Positions 60,242 to 64,000 of a DNA stretch of 64,000 bases are shown here, one piece after another. Both the position numbers and the translations under genes were made by a program. This DNA comes from DASVUS01 sp036388675. GTDB lineage: Bacteria; Armatimonadota; Abditibacteriia; Abditibacteriales; Abditibacteriaceae. The notes below the pieces were generated by a model. It was not told where the DNA came from and did no database searches. It saw only the letters and a program-made list of their open reading frames with translations. Positions within the stretch are counted from its first letter, which is position 1. The number at the start of each line of letters is the position of its first letter. Where the stretch lies: the NCBI GenBank assembly GCA_036388675.1, contig DASVRI010000022.1, forward strand, positions 1 to 64,000, in the 5' to 3' direction.

Positions 60242-61228
60242 CTATTCAGGCACCACAACACAACCGTCGTTATCTACCGGCAGTGATAACAAGTCGCCGG
60301 GTGCGCCGGATCGCAAAGCGGCGTCTTGCACTGCCTGGCGCACATCATTAGGAGTACTCGCTTCTTCAGGCGACAACCACAGCAACACGCTGCTACCCGC
60401 ACCCGATAATGTTGCGCCCAGTGCGCCTGCGTCCACGGCGGCCTGCACGACTTCCGCATAACCGGGCATCAAAGGCGCGCGATACGGTTGATGCAAACGG
60501 TCGTGCAGGGCTTCGGGCAGCAAGTCGAATCGACTGGTGGAAAGCGCTGCCAGCAACAAACTCGCGCGCGACACGTTGAATACTGCGTCAACACGCGAGT
60601 AAGTGTCGCGCAGAGCGGCCCGCGCTTTCGTCGTCGAGAGTTCGTCCCGGGGAATCCATACCAAAAAGAGCGGATAACGCGGTACAGGCATTCGCACCGC
60701 AAGAACGCCGCTGCGAGTACTCGATGGAGCCGAGTGGTCGCGCACCTTTTCATAAACTGCCGATACCACAAGACCGCCAAAAAGTGCCGATGCCGCGTTA
60801 TCGGGATGGCCTTCGAGTTCGGTTGCGAGCGATAAGATTTCATCGTTGTTCGCGGTGCGCCAGCCGTTTTGCCGCGCCCACTCGTTGGCTGCGACTAGAC
60901 TGCCCACACGCGCCGCCGACGAAGATCCCAGCCCGCGCGACAGCGGGATGTTATTTTCTGCTTCCACAACGAAATCGTGCTGCGGAGCGCCGATGTGCTG
61001 CAACAGTTTCACAGCGGCACGGTAGCAGATGTTGCTTTCATCGAGCGGCACATTTGTGGCCAGGCCAGTAGCCACAACACGCTGCGCGCTGGCGCTGTCA
61101 CGTCGCCGAATGGAAATGTAGCTATGAAGTTGCAGGGCCAACCCCAGCGAATCGAAGCCCGGCCCTAAATTGGCCGAGGTCGCGGGAACACGCACCCGCA
61201 CGGAATGGTTTGTCACACATTCTCCCAT
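60242..61228 (-). CDS. thrB: Homoserine kinase (328 aa)
   Basis: It phosphorylates homoserine in threonine synthesis. The GHMP-kinase motifs are present: VRVPATSANLGPGFDSLGLAL, ATP loop NIPLSRGLGSSSAARVGSLVAAN and the C-terminal GALGATLSGAGSSVLLWL. ATG 61228 is used; GTG four codons later has a better-placed GGGAG. No other threonine genes are adjacent. GAGTACTC at 60352 and 60715. Confidence 0.95.
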   Translation of the reverse strand: MGECVTNHSVRVRVPATSANLGPGFDSLGLALQLHSYISIRRRDSASAQRVVATGLATNVPLDESNICYRAAVKLLQHIGAPQHDFVVEAENNIPLSRGLGSSSAARVGSLVAANEWARQNGWRTANNDEILSLATELEGHPDNAASALFGGLVVSAVYEKVRDHSAPSSTRSGVLAVRMPVPRYPLFLVWIPRDELSTTKARAALRDTYSRVDAVFNVSRASLLLAALSTSRFDLLPEALHDRLHQPYRAPLMPGYAEVVQAAVDAGALGATLSGAGSSVLLWLSPEEASTPNDVRQAVQDAALRSGAPGDLLSLPVDNDGCVVVPE

Positions 61229-61396
61229 TTCACCTGAAAATATTCGACACGATTATGGCCGCGATTATACCGCGACACGCCTCACGCGCCAACGCCGGTT
61301 TGACACTTCATTGGACAGGTGTTGTCGAATCTTCGTGGTGCGCTTGCAATATGTTGCGCCATCAGCGTTTGGAAGTTGCGGTTTGAAGGAGACAAA

Positions 61397-62122
61397 ATGA
61401 AACAACGTAATAATCGGCTGGTCGCCTTGTTGGCGCCGGCTGTTTTCGCGCCTATGAATGCACCGGCCTGGGCTCAGAACATGGTAAATGCACCTGCCGG
61501 GAATGCACCCGCTGCCAGTAATCCGACGACGCAACCGGAAGTCGCACGTCCGGGCAATGCTCGTCGCCAGGAGCGTCGTGAGCAGCGGCGCCAGCAGCTT
61601 CAGAACATGACACCGGGGGAACGCCAGCAGCTCATGCGGCAGAATCGCGAGGCCGCGACGCGGCGCCTGTTAGAGCGCGCCGAAGTCACCGATGCAGCAA
61701 CGCAAAACACCATTGTCGAATACATTGCCGGCGAGCAGGAGGCGCGCGAAAAGTCGCGCCAGTCTCTGCGCACCGCCAATCAGAAATTGGCGCAGGCGGT
61801 TCGCACCGGAGCCGTTACGCAGGCCCAGTTGGGCACATTGTTGGGCGAGTTTCAGAATGCGGCAGCCGATGAGAAAGAGCGCCGCGCCACAACCGCCGCC
61901 GAACTCGACCGCAAAGTGGGTTATAGCAAGAATCCTCGCCTCGAAGCGGTGCTGACGATCCTGGGCGCCATTGGTGATGAGTCTTTGTACCTGGCTGGTG
62001 GCACAGGTGGCGGCTTTGGTGGCCCTCGTGGCGCCGCCGGCCCTCGCGCAGGAGCAAGGGCCGGACGAGGTAACGCCGGCGCCGGGCAGCGAGGCGCTCA
62101 ACCGCCGCCCGCTGCGCCATGA
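61397..62122 (+). CDS. Periplasmic coiled-coil protein, CpxP/Spy-like in style (241 aa)
   Basis: AAGGAG 6 bp before ATG 61397. A signal peptide ends near AWAQ (residue 28). An Ala/Asn/Pro-rich stretch, an Arg/Gln-rich helix (RRQERREQRRQQLQNMTPGE) and further charged helices up to residue 205 follow, then a Gly/Ala/Arg-rich tail. The helix pattern with MTPGERQQLMRQNR resembles Spy/CpxP or heavy-metal sensor proteins, but no LTXXQ pair is strict. Function unassigned. Confidence 0.72.
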   Translation: MKQRNNRLVALLAPAVFAPMNAPAWAQNMVNAPAGNAPAASNPTTQPEVARPGNARRQERREQRRQQLQNMTPGERQQLMRQNREAATRRLLERAEVTDAATQNTIVEYIAGEQEAREKSRQSLRTANQKLAQAVRTGAVTQAQLGTLLGEFQNAAADEKERRATTAAELDRKVGYSKNPRLEAVLTILGAIGDESLYLAGGTGGGFGGPRGAAGPRAGARAGRGNAGAGQRGAQPPPAAP

Positions 62123-62224
62123 TGAGGCTTCGTGGAGGACGATGGTTCGTGCAGGACGAATCTCGCGCATCAGCCCGCTGCTTCAGCGGCGGGCAACCCG
62201 GCAGATGAAAATTCGGGCCGCTCG

Positions 62225-62917
62225 CTAACTCTGCAATGCCGTGACGAAGCTGCGTGCGGCGGCTTCGATGGTGTCGGCTTCGCGCCCGGTGACGATGGCA
62301 CCGATGAGCAAGCCCTTGACGCCCGATTGCTGGAGCGCCGGCAGATCGCGGGGTGTAATCTTCTTTTGCGACGGCACAATGATCGGGCCTTGCAGCGCCC
62401 CGGCCAGTTCGCGATAACGACCGATGTCGAGCGCCGTCAATTCTTGGCCATACTCCTCGTGCGGCATGAAGCTGGCTTCGCACATCTGCATTCCGGCAAG
62501 TTCCAACGCGCGCATCGTGTGGATGCTGCCGCCGGCATACGCGGCCAGCATCACGTCGAGATGTTTTTGCGTCAGTGTCCAAGGCGGCGCTTCAGCCGGG
62601 TAGGCATCGAAGAAGTCGATGCCTAGCTGCGCCAGTTTCTGAAAGTCATCTTCCGTCGCGAACGGCGATCCGCCGGGCACCACGCCAACAGGTGCGTTGT
62701 GCGCCCTCGCCACTTCCACGATGTGTGCGATGTTTTCCTGCTCTTCCTGCAACGAACCGAAGCGCGTGCCCGATGCAAAGTGCTCGACATTGATATGCAC
62801 CTTCAAGCCCTGCGCGCCGCCGCCGAGCGCCGCTTCGGCAAGGCGCACGTCGTTGCGCGGCAGCGATACCAGAAGCGTGAAGGGATTATTTTGCAGTTGT
62901 TGCAGCAGTTGGTTCAT
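62225..62917 (-). CDS. TIM-barrel protein of unknown specificity (230 aa)
   Basis: Strand-helix spacing and motifs such as LVSLPRNDVRLAEAALGGGAQGLKVH, APVGVVPGG, FFDAYP and the terminal phosphate-site-like SGVKGLLIGAIVTGREADTI fit a phosphate-binding TIM barrel. The pattern recalls NanE-like epimerases but the catalytic residues cannot be confirmed. Its ATG lies 32 bp inside the end of the upstream gene, so the two are coupled. Confidence 0.7.
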   Translation of the reverse strand: MNQLLQQLQNNPFTLLVSLPRNDVRLAEAALGGGAQGLKVHINVEHFASGTRFGSLQEEQENIAHIVEVARAHNAPVGVVPGGSPFATEDDFQKLAQLGIDFFDAYPAEAPPWTLTQKHLDVMLAAYAGGSIHTMRALELAGMQMCEASFMPHEEYGQELTALDIGRYRELAGALQGPIIVPSQKKITPRDLPALQQSGVKGLLIGAIVTGREADTIEAAARSFVTALQS

Positions 62918-64000
62918 TGGTTGTCCCTTGAGTGCTGTTTTGTGTGGCGGGTGTGTTCGCGGCAGGTGTGTTCGCGGCGGGCGCGCTGGACGCGGGCGTG
63001 CCGGCTGTCGGAGTTTGTGATACGGCTGTGCTGCTTACAGCCGTGCTGCTTGTGTCGGTTATCGGGGCGGCTTCTTCGGGTGTAGCGTCCGGCGCGACAC
63101 TGTTCTGAGTACTCGTGCCATCGTTCCAGGTGAACGGAAACCAGATGCGCAGGTGTGTCACGCGCGATAGGGCAGTGCCGGCCCAACTCGGCAGAGCGGA
63201 GTTGGGTTCCATCCACAGCATCGGCATGGGTTGCCACTGGTTGCTGCCACGCATCCTGACCTGAAAACGAAAGCGACCGGCCAGGCCTTCAATCGGGTCG
63301 GGGTTGAGCACATCATTCAGGTCGAAGCGCGGGCGCAAGAAGTCGGAATACAGCGGCGCCGTGCCTTCCCAACTCGGGTCGAGCGCCGACACCGGCCCGA
63401 CGACCATCCACTGCGTCAATTCGCGCACGTAGTGTGTTTCGGGGCTCATGGCGTGGTTGGCCGGCACGATTTGAAACGAGCCTACTTTCCCGCGTGGCGA
63501 AGTCGAGATGTCGATGACGCCATTGTGATTGGCGCGCAGACGCCCGACTTCCGAGAAGAACGAACCGACAAAGCGCCCCACGCCAATAACCGGACGCAGC
63601 ACCTGCCCGATCACGCGCGGCTTCTCGTCGTCGCGGTAGGAAATGGTAATCAGGCCGCCGAAGCGGTTTTCGAAAACGATCTCGTTGGGATAGCGGCGTG
63701 GGCGCTGAATGAGAATCGTCCAGGTGTCGCCCAACTTTGGCACGTAGCCGGCGGGCAGCGGTTTGAGATCGTTGTTGCGGTCGTTGTCGAGAAAGATCGG
63801 GTTGCCGACAAAAGGCGTAAACGGCCCGCCGAAGATGCCGCTGCCGCCGGGAATATCGGTGAAGGCCGACGAGCCGGGCGAGACTTCGCTTTGCAGCGAC
63901 ACGGTTCCCGCAGCGCTATCGGCCTTGGGCGACAAACTCCAGATTACACCGCGATTTTCGCGCACGTTCTGGCTCGCCTTGAGGTGAATCGCATTCACTG
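62886..64000 (-). CDS. Unknown protein, 5' end beyond the window (at least 370 aa)
   Basis: The frame is open to the right edge, so the true start may be outside. The visible part has beta-rich segments (VPKLGDTWTILIQRPRRYPN, FGGLITISYRDDEKP, GRFRFQVRMRGSNQWQPMP) and ends in a Thr/Ala/Pro low-complexity tail with repeated TPAANTPA units. No family is recognised. It may be a secreted or surface-associated protein. One GAGTACTC (63107) encodes part of GTSTQ. It overlaps the TIM-barrel gene by 32 bp. Confidence 0.65.
   Translation of the reverse strand, partial: VNAIHLKASQNVRENRGVIWSLSPKADSAAGTVSLQSEVSPGSSAFTDIPGGSGIFGGPFTPFVGNPIFLDNDRNNDLKPLPAGYVPKLGDTWTILIQRPRRYPNEIVFENRFGGLITISYRDDEKPRVIGQVLRPVIGVGRFVGSFFSEVGRLRANHNGVIDISTSPRGKVGSFQIVPANHAMSPETHYVRELTQWMVVGPVSALDPSWEGTAPLYSDFLRPRFDLNDVLNPDPIEGLAGRFRFQVRMRGSNQWQPMPMLWMEPNSALPSWAGTALSRVTHLRIWFPFTWNDGTSTQNSVAPDATPEEAAPITDTSSTAVSSTAVSQTPTAGTPASSAPAANTPAANTPATQNSTQGTTNEPTAATTAK

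Larger units (their letters stand above)
4404..63114. repeat. Highly iterated palindrome GAGTACTC, 51 copies counted
   Basis: Manual counting found this 8-mer starting at 4404, 4890, 7993, 8962, 11170, 11497, 12787, 14025, 15503, 16202, 17518, 19031, 20905, 22841, 23508, 24132, 24621, 24839, 26444, 28246, 29323, 30068, 31972, 33419, 35107, 35349, 35745, 36326, 36920, 37662, 38865, 39578, 40089, 40713, 43540, 45425, 46098, 46943, 47398, 48846, 51104, 54062, 55447, 57119, 58351, 58870, 59524, 59535, 60352, 60715 and 63107. About one copy is expected by chance in 64 kb. C before and G after are preferred, extending it towards CGAGTACTCG. In genes it is read as EYS, VL or ST, so selection is not on a peptide. 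No copy is in 1-4403, and there is only one inside the two subtilase genes. Confidence 0.93.

Noticed and set aside
7467..60722. The palindrome as a conserved protein motif (RVL, AST or EYS)
   Set aside because: All three codon phases and both strands are used, and copies also occur between genes.

Overview
The window is about 64 kb of bacterial chromosome with moderately high GC. The gene set includes a copper-amine-oxidase-N/LysM stalk protein, phytanoyl-CoA-dioxygenase-like enzymes, a Gfo/Idh oxidoreductase beside a sugar-phosphate isomerase, secreted subtilases with propeller and Ig-like tails, and GatCAB. This mix fits Armatimonadota or a neighbouring phylum best. No rRNA or marker tree is available here, so the placement is an inference.

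Positions 1 to about 7040 are a run of integron gene cassettes, all in the same orientation. Nine recognisable attC sites separate small orphan genes: a small family of unknown function, several small membrane proteins, a DUF1003 protein, one cassette without an ORF, and one long AT-rich cassette with an inverted gene for a double-HEPN/winged-helix protein. The last cassette holds a frameshifted beta-helix pseudogene and ends in a truncated attC. The integrase and attI should lie to the left of the window. From 7040 to 7450 there is a decayed gene interrupted by a short inverted-repeat element.

The rest is backbone. 7.5-19.1 kb: malic enzyme, a dioxygenase, a membrane Ser/Thr kinase, obgE, a zinc-ribbon protein, proB, a Gly/Tyr-rich secreted protein, a MscS channel and a DUF2993 protein. 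19.7-30.4 kb: the LysM stalk protein, UPF0182, gatC-gatA-(small insert)-gatB, an ACT-domain protein and peptide deformylase. 31-38 kb: isomerase, oxidoreductase, a PFK-like protein with lost catalytic residues, 5-formyl-THF cyclo-ligase, a BrkB-type protein and cdsA. 38-45 kb: a tight leftward operon (zinc-ribbon membrane protein, DUF4129, DUF4350, MoxR, EamA transporter, dioxygenase). 45-48.5 kb: a phosphatase, a membrane protein, an MFS exporter and tRNA-Lys. 48.9-54.9 kb: two secreted subtilases. 55.5-64 kb: purA, an SPFH protein, a nucleotidyltransferase, ridA, a DUF4870 protein, thrB and unassigned genes.

The strongest signal that gene annotation does not explain is the 8-bp palindrome GAGTACTC. 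I counted 51 copies by eye, where about one is expected by chance. They occur in genes in all three reading frames, between genes and inside a terminator stem. The copies are absent from the first 4.4 kb of cassettes and very sparse in the subtilase genes. This behaves like a highly iterated palindrome comparable to cyanobacterial HIP1, but with a different sequence. Several families of short inverted-repeat elements also occur.
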